The translations under genes and the position numbers were made by a program. Below, in pieces: positions 27,871-38,550 of a stretch of DNA of 64,000 nt (position 1 is its first letter; each line of letters begins with the position of its first letter). Source of the stretch: Clostridium sp. KNHs205 (GTDB taxonomy: Bacteria > Bacillota > Clostridia > Lachnospirales > Lachnospiraceae); the NCBI RefSeq assembly GCF_000702945.1, contig NZ_JNLE01000003.1, positions 3,705,501 through 3,769,500 of the forward strand, read 5' to 3'. The notes beneath the pieces are model-generated. The model did no database searches. It saw only the letters and a list, made by a program, of their open reading frames with translations, and was not told the DNA's origin.

Positions 27871-28368
27871 TTAGTTGCCTACTTTGTTACTTCTTCTTTC
27901 TACTAATACAACATCATGCCATTTACCATTATCCATCATACCAAGTTTTTCTCTATAACCAATCTCTCTGAAACCACATTTTTTATGTAAGTTTAGGCTT
28001 GCAATATTCTCTCGAATTATTCCTGATTGCAATGTCCAATAACCATTTTCTTCAGATAATCTAATAAGCCCACTTAGCAGTTCTGTTCCAACTTTCTGTC
28101 CACGACATTCAGGAGATATGTAGATACTAAGTTCAGCCACACCTGCATATACACACCGGCTAGAAACAGGAGATAATGCTGCCCATCCAAGAATTTTATC
28201 TCCTTTTCTTGCAACTAATCGGCATTCTTTGTTATGTCCATTATTCCACTCTTCCCAACTTGGTGTTGAATTTTGAAATGTTGCTATTTTCGTACTGATT
28301 CCTTCTGTGTAGATAGCAGCAACCTGGTCCCAATCTGTATCCTTCATCTCATCTAAAATATAGTCCAT
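27871..28368 (-). CDS. GNAT N-acetyltransferase, ArsN1 / phosphinothricin acetyltransferase type
   Basis: Transfers acetyl from acetyl-CoA to an amino group. The 165-residue protein has the PAT-type N-terminus (IYTEGISTKIATFQ), SSRCVYAGVAELSIYI, the acetyl-CoA loop CRGQKVGTELL and NIASLNLHKKCGF. In arsenic clusters this branch, ArsN1, inactivates arsinothricin; elsewhere it acts on phosphinothricin or methionine sulfoximine. The start at 28368 has AAGGAG overlapping the arsM stop. Co-location with arsM and acr3 favours ArsN1. The family call is firm, the substrate inferred. Confidence 0.85.
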   Translation of the reverse strand: MDYILDEMKDTDWDQVAAIYTEGISTKIATFQNSTPSWEEWNNGHNKECRLVARKGDKILGWAALSPVSSRCVYAGVAELSIYISPECRGQKVGTELLSGLIRLSEENGYWTLQSGIIRENIASLNLHKKCGFREIGYREKLGMMDNGKWHDVVLVERRSNKVGN

Positions 28369-28381
28369 CTTCTTAGTCTCC

Positions 28382-29198
28382 TTATTTATATGCCTTAACA
28401 TGGGCGCCGGCAAATGCACCGTCAAGTACGGATCCATCTATTTGTGAATAGATATCACCAAGTTTTTTTGATTCAGCAATGTCTTTCATAACTTCTTTTG
28501 TGTATATATTAACTGGAGTAATCTCAATTTCTTTAAAACCTACTTGATTGAGAATTCTTTTATAATCATCAACTGTTAATGCTCCGGAAATACAGCCTAC
28601 CCATAGTTGTATATTTTCTTTGATCTCATCCGGGACAGCTTTTAGTTGTACTATATCAGCTATTGCTAGCCTTCCTCCTTCTTTTAATACTCGAAAGGCT
28701 TTCTCCTAGTGCAGCTTCTTTGCTTTCTGTTAGATTAATTACACAATTAGAGGTAACAACATGAACGGACTCATCCTTCAGAGGGATATCTTCTATGTAA
28801 CCTTTTATGAACTCGACATTTTTAGCATCGCTTTTTTCTTTATTTTGGTTTGCTAAATTTAGCATGTCATCCGTCATGTCAAGGCCATATACTTTTCCGG
28901 TTTCTCCAACATATCTCGAGGAGATAAGTACATCTATACCTCCGCCACTACCTAAATCTAATACAACTTCACCCGGTTGTAAGTTAGCTAGCAACAAGGG
29001 ATTTGCACAGCCCAAGGATGCATCAATCGCTTCCACTGGCAACCCTTTGATAAATTCCTCTGAATAAAGTACAGATTCCTTAGCAGTATCACCACAGCAT
29101 GATTCTCCACATCCGCAAGAGTTATCCTTTCCTTAACTTACTTTCCTGGCGATACCACCATAATATTCTTTAATTTCATCCTTTTTGCTTTTCGACAT
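28382..29198 (-). pseudogene. arsM: arsenite S-adenosylmethyltransferase, broken by a stop and a frameshift
   Basis: ArsM methylates arsenite using SAM. The start is the ATG at 29198. A TAA at 29133-29135 interrupts codon 22, where relatives have Lys. The frame then reads the Cys-rich SCGCGESCC, VLDLGSGGG (SAM site) and TSNCVINL. Near 28705-28712 one extra base shifts the frame; the rest continues one frame over (AFRVLKEGGRLAIADI, WVGCISGAL, GAFAGAHVKAYK) to a stop at 28382. The length is 817 nt, one more than a multiple of three, which fits one insertion in GAAAG. Two separate lesions make assembly error less likely, though not excluded. The arsinothricin-type acetyltransferase follows directly. 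Confidence 0.88.
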
Positions 29199-29235
29199 AC
29201 AAGCACCTCTTATTGTCTTTCATCTTATAAAATAT

Positions 29236-29676
29236 TTAGCAACACCTGCTTGCTTCAACTGCACTTGCTAGTAGTTGTAGGCTTTCTAATACCTGATTCC
29301 TTTTATCCTCCGGAATGGTTCTAAAAACGCTTTGAAAATAGCTATTCATATTCTCCTCTGTGTTTTTAAACACAGTTCTTCCATTATCCGTTAACTGAAT
29401 GATTACATACCGTCTATTTTCTGTATCCAGTTCCCTAAGTACAAGATCAGCTTCTACAAGATTGTTTATTGTTCGGCTCATAGTACTTTTATCCAGTCCC
29501 AATAAATCAGCTAACTCTACTAAGGTTATTTTTCCTCTTCTACCAATCTCAACAATAGCATGACACTGGGCTATACTTATACCGCAGCAAGAGGCATCAC
29601 TTTTTTCTAAAATACCTAAATCTCTTACTAAAATTCTTAAAAGTTCTCTTAATGTATTATTTCCTTGGTTTTCCAT
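29236..29676 (-). CDS. MarR-family regulator with paired cysteines
   Basis: Winged-helix dimer of 146 residues with HTH LADLLGLDKSTMSRTI and wing ENRRYVIIQLTDNG. Unusual Cys pairs stand near the N-terminus (ASCCGISIAQC) and at the very end (ASRCC), which could bind arsenite or sense thiol oxidation. The ATG at 29676 has GAGGTG. It precedes arsM in the same direction and has a clear palindrome upstream, so it likely represses its own operon. Confidence 0.88.
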   Translation of the reverse strand: MENQGNNTLRELLRILVRDLGILEKSDASCCGISIAQCHAIVEIGRRGKITLVELADLLGLDKSTMSRTINNLVEADLVLRELDTENRRYVIIQLTDNGRTVFKNTEENMNSYFQSVFRTIPEDKRNQVLESLQLLASAVEASRCC

Positions 29677-29709
29677 TTCTATCACCTCATAACTATATTA
29701 ACATACAAC

Positions 29710-29726
29710 AGTTGCATCTTGCAACT
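29710..29726. promoter_or_regulatory. putative MarR operator
   Basis: AGTTGCA-TCT-TGCAACT, a perfect 17-bp palindrome 34-50 nt before the MarR start. Confidence 0.75.
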
Positions 29727-29738
29727 ATTATTTTTATA

Positions 29739-29781
29739 AAAGTCTCAACTTCATATCGTGGTGTTATAAAATTGAGACTTT
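29739..29781 (-). terminator. probable terminator for the MBL gene
   Basis: AAAGTCTCAA (29739-29748) and TTGAGACTTT (29772-29781) pair perfectly; TTTTATAAAAAT follows on the minus strand. It is about 250 nt beyond the MBL stop. Nothing else is seen in 29782-30033. Confidence 0.6.
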
Positions 29782-30033
29782 AATCATTTGTTGTACCCAT
29801 AAATCTAAATTTACAGAGTATAACCTTATTTATTTAATCTACATTTAGATATTTAATATAACTCAATAATACTATTTGTATATTCAATCAGAATATAGAT
29901 GGGATATTCTTTGAATTCTGTTTTCCATTGTTGTATTGTACCCAGAAGTCAAAAGTAAAGCCAGACCTGCTTTCTTTTCTTTCAGTACAAGAAAAAGAAG
30001 TTACTTATTTTGTTGCATAACACACTATCAGTT

Positions 30034-30792
30034 TTAGAGTTTATCGATTGAGTAGCAAATAGCACTCTTTCCATCTCCAAAAAGATGTTGTTTGTCTACT
30101 CCACCAAACCATTCATAGTCCTTATCACCTTCGCCTTTGGTTTCTATTAAATCAGCAACACCATCTCTTAATGCAGTTAACAAAGAAATATTGTCCACTT
30201 CTTGTGCATGACCATGTAGAATATAATCAGCCTCTTTCGTCACATACATAATTTTATCGAGATTATTCAATAAGTCCTTTAACATTTTACTTTCATTAAG
30301 CTGCATCCAAAGTCCATGGTTAATACCATCCCCTGTAAACAAAATTCTATCCTCTTTTAGTAAAAGGCAGATACCTCCAGGCGTATGTCCAGGTAACGAT
30401 ATAATATCAAGCGTTAGCCCACCAAGGTCAATAACATCACCATCCTTAATAGGTTTAAATGGTGGCATATATAAATTGTTTTTCTTACAAGATTCAACGA
30501 ATTCCTGAAACGCCATATGTTCTTTCGCAACCTCACTATCATCTGGATTCATATACGCCTCGTCAAAAAATACATTCCCAAATATATGGTCACAGTGTCC
30601 ATGAGTATTTACTACCATGAGAGGCAAATCTGTCAAAGTACGAACCACATCATACACATTCTCATATCCGTTCATTGTATCTATAACTAAAGCCTTTTTG
30701 TCTCCTACTACCAAATAACCAGTAGCTTCGCCACCATCATCCATCAGATAAATATGATCATTCAATTTCTTAACTTTAATTCTTTCAAACAT
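30034..30792 (-). CDS. MBL-fold metallo-hydrolase
   Basis: A 252-residue metallo-beta-lactamase-fold hydrolase with the two-metal site: NTHGHCDHIFGN, the His of LPGHTPGG, the Asp of LFTGDGI, and the His of YILHGHAQEV. The substrate cannot be told; relatives include glyoxalase II-like and lactonase-like enzymes. No signal peptide. It lies upstream of the MarR/arsM genes in the same direction but about 360 nt away, with its own dyad TGAGAAGT...ACTTCTCA at 30850-30871. Confidence 0.88.
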   Translation of the reverse strand: MFERIKVKKLNDHIYLMDDGGEATGYLVVGDKKALVIDTMNGYENVYDVVRTLTDLPLMVVNTHGHCDHIFGNVFFDEAYMNPDDSEVAKEHMAFQEFVESCKKNNLYMPPFKPIKDGDVIDLGGLTLDIISLPGHTPGGICLLLKEDRILFTGDGINHGLWMQLNESKMLKDLLNNLDKIMYVTKEADYILHGHAQEVDNISLLTALRDGVADLIETKGEGDKDYEWFGGVDKQHLFGDGKSAICYSIDKL

Positions 30793-30936
30793 TTAACTTC
30801 TCTCTTTCATATTATTTGTCTATGTACTACGCATGACCTCTAAACTTAATGAGAAGTATCATAACTTCTCAGTTTGCTTTTATCCAAAATCAACAATCCA
30901 GATGAACATCCTATTATTGCTATAATATGTATTTCC

Positions 30937-30967
30937 AATATATCACTTTATGGATAATATTACAAAT
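30937..30967. repeat. 31-bp element shared with 61559-61589
   Basis: Differs from the copy at 61559-61589 at two of 31 bases. Both copies lie 80-150 nt before minus-strand genes (MBL here, nucleotidyltransferase there). Function unknown. Confidence 0.7.
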
Positions 30968-31015
30968 TATATACGATAATATTATCTACATTATTATCTG
31001 ATAAAAACGACAAAA

Positions 31016-31287
31016 CTAGTTAAAGGAGAATGTCATTTCCATTCCTCTTTTAATTCGCATTTCGTCCCTACCGTCCTTGATTGTACGCTTTATATTTTCA
31101 TCCATTGTACATTTTAGAAAAATAATAGTTTCATTGAACTCTATACAATCATTTCTAATTTTTTCTATTACGCTTTTATAAATTTCCTTTCTCTCACCGT
31201 GCCAACCATATGTAAAAACCACCGTATTAATAGCTCTACAAGAAAGATAATTCAGAAGGTATCTTCTTACCTTACCAGCATTACTCA
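31016..31287 (-). pseudogene. internal fragment of a kinase-like protein
   Basis: The frame resembles the middle of a small nucleotide-kinase or AAA-like protein (TVVFTYGWHGERKEIY, TIIFLKCTMDENIKR, RIKRGMEMTF) but lacks a P-loop and a proper end. It overlaps the response-regulator stop and has no ribosome site. I read it as a remnant; weakly supported. Confidence 0.4.
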
Positions 31288-32987
31288 TGTTTGCTTGATA
31301 ATACTTCATTATGATATTCTTGTGGTGAACGACCGGTAGCTTTCCTAAAAAATCTTGTAAAGGAGGCTGCTGTTTCGTAACCGACCATTTTAGCAACTTC
31401 GTAGATTTTAACATTTTCATTTTCCAATAGTTCCTTCGCTCTTTTTATCCGGACACTATCTATGTATTCAGAAATGTTAACCCCCATGACCTGTTTGTAA
31501 AGTCTGGATAGGTAAGACGGGTTTAAAAAGACCTGCTCTGCAAGTCTTACCAGAGAAAGATCTTCATCCATATGCTTCTCAATGAATTTTTGTATATAGC
31601 TGATTGCTTTATATGCTCTCTTTTTTTGCTCTTCGCTCTGAAGAGAGAAAATCAGATCAGATAGTTGATATAGATATGCTACCGCCTCTTCCCAGGATTC
31701 AAATTTATCGATCCGCATCAGTCTATTCTGATCGAGGTGGAAGGCGATTTTTTCAGTAAGCTTGCAGCGGTTGATATAAGACAAAAGAGTTAAGGAAATC
31801 CTATAATAGGCTTCTATAGCTGCATTGCTGTTTTTACTCTTCATTAATTTTAAAGGTATTACCCATTCTGTTAAGGTTTCAAAAAACTTGTCCTTTTGTC
31901 CTGACTCAAGATATAATTCAATGATTTCCATTCCTTGCTGCCTAATCATCAGCTCCAGTACTTTGATATCGGCTTCCAGTTCAGGCACCTCCGAACTGGT
32001 ATTGATAATATCGCTTTTAAGTTCATTATCTACTAATAGCATTTCTATATTTGTGCCGATTCGGTAATTCAGTAATTGACTCAGAGAATAATATTTTTTT
32101 GATAGGTGCTCCCACCTGCAGGGTTCACCACTTAATACAAAACTGATGGAGGTATCCAGAGACTCACGGCACACAGACTGAATCACCTCAAGGGTCCCTT
32201 TCAGGAATGAAATCGTTTTTTTATAATCAGCTATCAGTTCTGTTTGAAGCTGGCTTATTTTAAGTAAATCCTTCGGTTGCAGGAACAAAACAAATCTATA
32301 ACTTTCGTCCATTACACAGACACTTGTAACCCTGGTGCTCAGATACTGGTCAATCATTAGTCTTACGGAATACAGGTATTGCATTTTGCTGCTATAGGAT
32401 AAATCAGTTGGAAAATTGTCAACATGACCCAATAGCAATAATACCGGCTTGTCCGGATTCATTGAAATTTCAAGTTGTTCAAATTGGGACCTCGTTATAT
32501 TTGCTGGCGGATCTTCATGGAGCAAATGTAATAAGAAGTCCTTCTGAAATAACTCAAGTGCCATATTCATCTGTTCGTTAGCCGTATGGATCAATTTCTC
32601 TATGTTTATTCCATTCTGTATGTCATTAATGGCATTTTCAACAGCCTTTATCAGTTTCTCGTGTTTTTCTGTTTTTCTGATATAACTTATGCCATTGGGC
32701 TGATTTACTTTATATATATATTTATATTCATTATAACGGGTAAGAAATATAACCCTGCATTGAGGCCAATTCCTATATATTACATCCCGCAATTGCAAAC
32801 CATCAATCTCAGGAATTCTAATACCTGTAAGCACGATATCAATTCTGGTTCTGTTCAGCCATTTTATTGCTTCTTCGCCTGAATATGCCTTATAGACATC
32901 TAAATCCATATTTTCTCTGTTTATAAATACTTCATATAACCCATTTACAATAAATTCTTCCTCATCCACAATCAGTAATCTGTACAT
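31281..32987 (-). CDS. AraC-type response regulator with a degenerate receiver
   Basis: A 568-residue YesN-like regulator. The receiver occupies residues 1-120, but the usual phosphoacceptor Asp is Gly55 (IVLTGIRIPEIDG, where relatives read LTDIRMPE). The first acidic patch (IVDEEE) and the later Lys remain. A long helical middle region follows, then AraC HTH motifs at about 465-560 (LAEQVFLNPSYLSRLY, VAKMVGYETAASFTRFF). No histidine kinase gene lies nearby. It probably works without phosphorylation, or is decaying beside the gene remnants downstream. Targets are unknown; the dockerin enzyme cluster is the nearest carbohydrate system. Confidence 0.88.
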   Translation of the reverse strand: MYRLLIVDEEEFIVNGLYEVFINRENMDLDVYKAYSGEEAIKWLNRTRIDIVLTGIRIPEIDGLQLRDVIYRNWPQCRVIFLTRYNEYKYIYKVNQPNGISYIRKTEKHEKLIKAVENAINDIQNGINIEKLIHTANEQMNMALELFQKDFLLHLLHEDPPANITRSQFEQLEISMNPDKPVLLLLGHVDNFPTDLSYSSKMQYLYSVRLMIDQYLSTRVTSVCVMDESYRFVLFLQPKDLLKISQLQTELIADYKKTISFLKGTLEVIQSVCRESLDTSISFVLSGEPCRWEHLSKKYYSLSQLLNYRIGTNIEMLLVDNELKSDIINTSSEVPELEADIKVLELMIRQQGMEIIELYLESGQKDKFFETLTEWVIPLKLMKSKNSNAAIEAYYRISLTLLSYINRCKLTEKIAFHLDQNRLMRIDKFESWEEAVAYLYQLSDLIFSLQSEEQKKRAYKAISYIQKFIEKHMDEDLSLVRLAEQVFLNPSYLSRLYKQVMGVNISEYIDSVRIKRAKELLENENVKIYEVAKMVGYETAASFTRFFRKATGRSPQEYHNEVLSSKHE

Positions 32988-33901
32988 ATTTATACCCCCT
33001 CGGTATTTTGATATTTAATATTGCCTATTGCTCCCCCAATTAAATATAGAAATCTGTAAAACCTAACAAGTCATCTACCAGTTTAACAAGCCGATGACAG
33101 TTGATAATTTTAATCACCCCCAATTCTTACTTATTGCACATAAGTGTACTTTTCAAAGTTAACACCAGCATAATCATGACAGTTACATTAACCATATAAT
33201 TATGTTTGTTCATGTTCAGTTTTTTAAAAGCTGATAAAAAGGATATCCATTGATTATCCCTTTTTAGAAATAAGTTCGGCTCCATATGTTATGAATGAAT
33301 TTAGAATGAGCCCTTGTATTTTTAATTTTTGTATTCACTAAGATGCCTTGTTAGCAGAATGAGATTTTCATCCCCTATTCTGGTCATGATTTTTTTGCTG
33401 ATAAACTAATATTAAGAAAAAGGGGATTAATTAATGATTGTAGCTGCTTTATTCAGCCGCTGCATAAGAATCTTCTGATGGTATACCTGATTTATGTGTC
33501 TCTTAGTTTCTAGCCACTTTGGATGCCAGTAATATTATACCGCCATATACATATTTTTACAATGCATTTCAGATAAGTATCCATGAATAACAATTCTTTT
33601 GCAGGATTGGTAACTGACCTGTTAACCGTTCAGAGAGAATAAACCATTATTGATATAATTATGGGTGAAATTGATTCCGAAGTGAATATTTATGTTACAT
33701 GACGGATTAGAACTTACAGATCGTATTAACATATGGAGAATACGTATGAGCATATTAAGTAATTTAGGATTTTGGGTTTTTATATTGTTCTATGGAAGTT
33801 ATTTGAGTAAACAGCTGTTGCTGAAACAATAGGGAAAGCAAGTGACCGGCTGGGACGAATGGTTGTCGAATCCCAAGACCATTACCCGTAACAGTCTTAA
33901 T
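32988..33901. other. gene-poor, probably decayed region
   Basis: No convincing gene. A weak hairpin at about 33234-33272 could be a terminator. A 28-codon plus-strand frame at 33746-33832 has a GGAG site and encodes one hydrophobic helix (LGFWVFILFYGSYL); it may be the broken 5' end of a membrane-protein gene. The DNA next to it holds clear gene remnants. Confidence 0.5.
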
Positions 33902-34411
33902 TTACATTGTCTCTAGATAAGCTTTTATTTGTCTGAATGATAAGAACTGTAAGTACAATTCAAATATTTTTCTTACAACCTCAGCCTGCTCTGGAACAAT
34001 AGCAATTTCGCCATTAACACAGGTATACCCCATAAAATTCTTATATTTCGTAAAGATATCACCTCTTTCAAATTTTCGTTGAAAACCCCACTGAATGTTT
34101 CGCTGGTATTTCTACTTTCATCCTGTGCAAGCATGCTCCTAAGTGTAATTCAAATTTCATTTTCAAATACATATTTATACTCCTTTCACGCAGATATCTC
34201 ACTATTTTTATAACTTCTACTGTATCTCTTGATACTCTACTGATGGATTTTGTTATGATATAATCAATTTTCCCTTTTGCCACCTTCTTTAGCATTTTGT
34301 CCAGTCCAGTTCTTCCACTCCTCCTTAAACCGCTTTTTCCTGCATCATAAAATACACCGGTAAAAATCCAATCCAAATGCTCAGTAATCATCTTTGTATA
34401 GGATTTGATTA
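33902..34411 (-). pseudogene. remnant of a large serine recombinase
   Basis: The frame 34068-34391 carries the resolvase core (MITEHLDWIFTGVFYDAG, then GKIDYIITKSISRVSRDTVE), but lacks the N-terminal catalytic Ser segment. In another frame, 33902 to about 34085 reads the recombinase domain (GYTCVNGEIAIVPEQAEVVR, IFELYLQFLSFRQIKAYL). Two frames and a missing start show a dead transposon- or phage-type integrase. Confidence 0.8.
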
Positions 34412-34712
34412 TCCGACGCTACTGCTCTTCTTAATTCTTTATCCTTGTAGGTAGACTGTGGAATGCTGTCACAACCAAGTACATTTTTATCAGGCATACC
34501 ATCAAGCAACCGTGTACCTCGCGCCTTCCAGCTCATTTCCTAATACATCCGCAGTAGTAGAATCCTTTTTCTTGCTAATATCCAGTATTGGAGTACCGGA
34601 AAAACCAAAAAAGATTGTAGGATGTATGCCATCCTGCAGGACGTATTGGGAATATATTGACCATTCTTGTTTCGAATGGCCAATCGAACAAACGATGTCA
34701 AATCGCCGGTAG
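34412..34712 (-). pseudogene. remnant resembling type I restriction subunit HsdR
   Basis: The minus frame 34502-34712 reads FFGFSGTPILDISKKK then STTADVLGNEL, like the helicase segment GFTGTPI...TTADIFG of HsdR. After a frameshift, 34412-34508 reads MPDKNVLGCDSIPQSTY then KDKELRRAVA, also HsdR-like. It joins the recombinase remnant directly. Identification rests on short motifs and is moderate. Confidence 0.55.
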
Positions 34713-34725
34713 TTTATACCGCACT

Positions 34726-34886
34726 TTATCCAGGGAACGTCATTATAATACCGAGTAAATATTGTTTGAGCAGTGAAAAATCGAGTGCGTCAACGGTACC
34801 ACTCGCATCTAAATCAGCCAATGTTGGATTTCCAATCGTCTCTAATCCTAAAAGGTGTTTTTTCATCGACACTAAATCAATGGAGT
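34726..34886 (-). pseudogene. out-of-frame dockerin tail of the CE1 esterase
   Basis: One frame away from the end of the esterase frame, this DNA encodes the rest of a type I dockerin: [28 protein letters not shown] and SLLKQYLLG, with a stop at 34726. The loss of one A in a short A-run near 34891 accounts for the shift. Confidence 0.88.
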
Positions 34887-36221
<1,335 letters not shown>

Positions 36222-36273
36222 TTATATCGCCCGGTATCCCAAAAAAGATACACAGCAGTATGATTAGATTACA

Positions 36274-38523
36274 CTATCTTAAAAGCGAATAAGGTAATTT
36301 CGGAATATCACCCAGCAGGTACATTTTAAAAACGGCAAAATCGAGTGCATCAATGACCCCGTCAAGATTTATATCCCCTGTGGCAAGGTCATTTTCTACA
36401 GGAAAATCCTTCATGGATCCAAGGAGATACATTTTCATCAACCCATAGTCTGTTGTATCCACACTCGCATCTCCATTAAGGTCTCCAACCGGGTATTGGG
36501 GAGTAGATGTCGGTGTGGGAGTTACACCTCCACTGGTAAATTTGAACCAGTTTAAGTTAAATAAGTATCCGCTTCCTCCCGTAAATTTCAGGTATAGATC
36601 ATGTTTCCCGCTTACCCCGCTAACACTGCATGTTGTATTAGTCCAAGTCTGCCAATTGCCAGTTCCTGAGACTGCACAAGTCCCTACTAAAGGACCGGTA
36701 AGACTATCGAGCCTGATCTCAATATTGCCTCCGCTGGTGGCGCTGGCTGTTCTAGCCTGGAAGCCTGCCGCACCGCTGCCGAAATCGACATTGTTGTATA
36801 CAACATAATCTCCATTTTCAATATAACCGACATTCTCCCCGCCTTCTATACAGGTTTCAGTTTGGATTCCTGACTGGTTGTCGTAACTCTCTGCTTCGAT
36901 CTGTGTAAAGGCCGATCTTGGGCTAGGGGTCGGAGTAGGGCTGGGGGTCGTGGTAGGAGTCGGAGTGTTGCTACCCGGTACATCATTTAATCTGAACCAG
37001 TCAACATCCATATGGCCTGAACTTCCGGAAGGATTAAAATTCATAATAGCATACTGTTCACCTTGGAAAGTTCCATACTGCCAATCAAAGCCCATCGTTA
37101 TTGAGGTTCCAAGCTGTTGCCAATCTCTACTATCATCTTTCCAATAAAACTTGGCTTGCTTGTTACTAAAATTCATTTCTATCCGGAAATATAAAATATT
37201 TGCAGTTATATTATTAACAGTTGCCTTTACGCTATCTTCCTCCGACATTATTATGCGCTTAGGATCCTTGGTCACAGCAATATAACCGCGCGGATCGCCT
37301 AACATTCCCAATCCGCATATATCTCCAGGCTGCATGGCACTGCAATCAATTTTAATAGTGCCGGAACTTGTCAGACCCTGGCCTTTTTGAGTTAAACTGT
37401 TTCTGGCATGCCAAAAATCGGAAGCCGTAGTAGCTTTTAGTCTTAAGGCAGATCCGGTCAGGGACCATTTTGAATTATCCGGATTATGATTCCACATCCA
37501 CTGAAGTCCTAAAGTACTGCCATTAAATTCATCTGAAGCTGCCGGTACCTTGACAGGTTTATTTTGAATTGGTTTGGTATAAGTCGATTCAACCTCACCT
37601 ATATGTCTTGGTCTGCCGAACATTGGCCAGTCATTCTGCCAGGTAATAGGGCAGATTCTGGTAGGGCGGCCGATTGCACCGTCATCCTGATGAAGATAAC
37701 CCCAGTAACTTCCATCGGGCAAATCAACAATACCTCCCTGATGTCCGCCTTTTCCGGCCGTACACAGGGTAGTAGTTTCACCATAAGGCCCCCAGATATT
37801 CGATGCCCGGGAGCATACTAATCTTTGTGCCGGCACAGCGTTAAATAAATAATATTTGCCATTATGTTTCGCTATATGTGAACCTTCAACATTATTGTAA
37901 GAAAAAATTGTCCGCGATGACCCCGTTGTAGTACTTAAGCTCGAATTCAACTGTATCATACTGATCTGGTTTTGCCAGGCTCCGCCATAGGCCAGATAGG
38001 GAGTTCCGTCATCCTCAATAAATAAAGCAGGATCAAAATAACTGCCGCTCAATTGATTGTAATTCCATGGGCCCGCTACATCTTTGGCATAATAAATACG
38101 GGTATTTTCGCCGTTAATAGTAACCACCACATAAAACGTACCGTTCTTATACGCGATAGAAGGAGCAAAACATCCCCCGCCGTATTTAACTCCGCCCTGC
38201 ATATTATACGCATTATTGCCGGTGAATGAGGTAATGCAATGACCGGCAATTTCCCAGTTAACCAGATCTTGAGATTTTAAAATAACCAGACCCGGTACAT
38301 TGACAAAGGTGGAACTGGCTAAATAAAAATCATTACCAACCCTGATTATACTGGGATCTGGATAGTCAGCGTATAATATCGGGTTTTTAAATGTGCCGTC
38401 TTCATTGTCAGACTGCCAGGCATATACGAAAACCATTTGCGAAAGCGATAGACACAATATCAATAAAAAAGCAATCGCTTTATTAAATCTAAAGCCGCTT
38501 TTTCGTCTCCAACTACTTAACAT
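36274..38523 (-). CDS. secreted GH43-CBM6-dockerin enzyme
   Basis: Acts on arabinoxylan side chains or xylo-oligomers, docked to a scaffoldin. Signal peptide about 1-36. GH43 propeller about 42-330: base Asp in ADYPDPS, Asp in YFDPALF, acid Glu in VEGSHI. GH43 C-terminal beta-sandwich about 345-525. Pro/Thr linker, CBM6 about 540-665, and a complete type I dockerin about 683-745 with two calcium loops (GDLNGDASVDTTDYGLMK and GDINLDGVIDALDFAVFK). The dockerin sequence differs from those of the other three enzymes. An AGGAGG site precedes the ATG. The DNA just upstream is the wreck of another glycosidase gene. Confidence 0.93.
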   Translation of the reverse strand: MLSSWRRKSGFRFNKAIAFLLILCLSLSQMVFVYAWQSDNEDGTFKNPILYADYPDPSIIRVGNDFYLASSTFVNVPGLVILKSQDLVNWEIAGHCITSFTGNNAYNMQGGVKYGGGCFAPSIAYKNGTFYVVVTINGENTRIYYAKDVAGPWNYNQLSGSYFDPALFIEDDGTPYLAYGGAWQNQISMIQLNSSLSTTTGSSRTIFSYNNVEGSHIAKHNGKYYLFNAVPAQRLVCSRASNIWGPYGETTTLCTAGKGGHQGGIVDLPDGSYWGYLHQDDGAIGRPTRICPITWQNDWPMFGRPRHIGEVESTYTKPIQNKPVKVPAASDEFNGSTLGLQWMWNHNPDNSKWSLTGSALRLKATTASDFWHARNSLTQKGQGLTSSGTIKIDCSAMQPGDICGLGMLGDPRGYIAVTKDPKRIIMSEEDSVKATVNNITANILYFRIEMNFSNKQAKFYWKDDSRDWQQLGTSITMGFDWQYGTFQGEQYAIMNFNPSGSSGHMDVDWFRLNDVPGSNTPTPTTTPSPTPTPSPRSAFTQIEAESYDNQSGIQTETCIEGGENVGYIENGDYVVYNNVDFGSGAAGFQARTASATSGGNIEIRLDSLTGPLVGTCAVSGTGNWQTWTNTTCSVSGVSGKHDLYLKFTGGSGYLFNLNWFKFTSGGVTPTPTSTPQYPVGDLNGDASVDTTDYGLMKMYLLGSMKDFPVENDLATGDINLDGVIDALDFAVFKMYLLGDIPKLPYSLLR

Positions 38524-38550
38524 ACTAAAACCTCCTTAAATATTACCTTT

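Noticed and set aside
31016..31420. 134-residue ORF as a full gene
   Set aside because: Its first 40 codons are an alternative frame of the response regulator; only the later part shows kinase-like sequence, without a P-loop.
33746..33832. 28-codon membrane peptide as a toxin of a type I system
   Set aside because: It has a ribosome site and one helix, but no antisense RNA promoter or repeat was seen and it lies in decayed DNA; noted only within the region entry.
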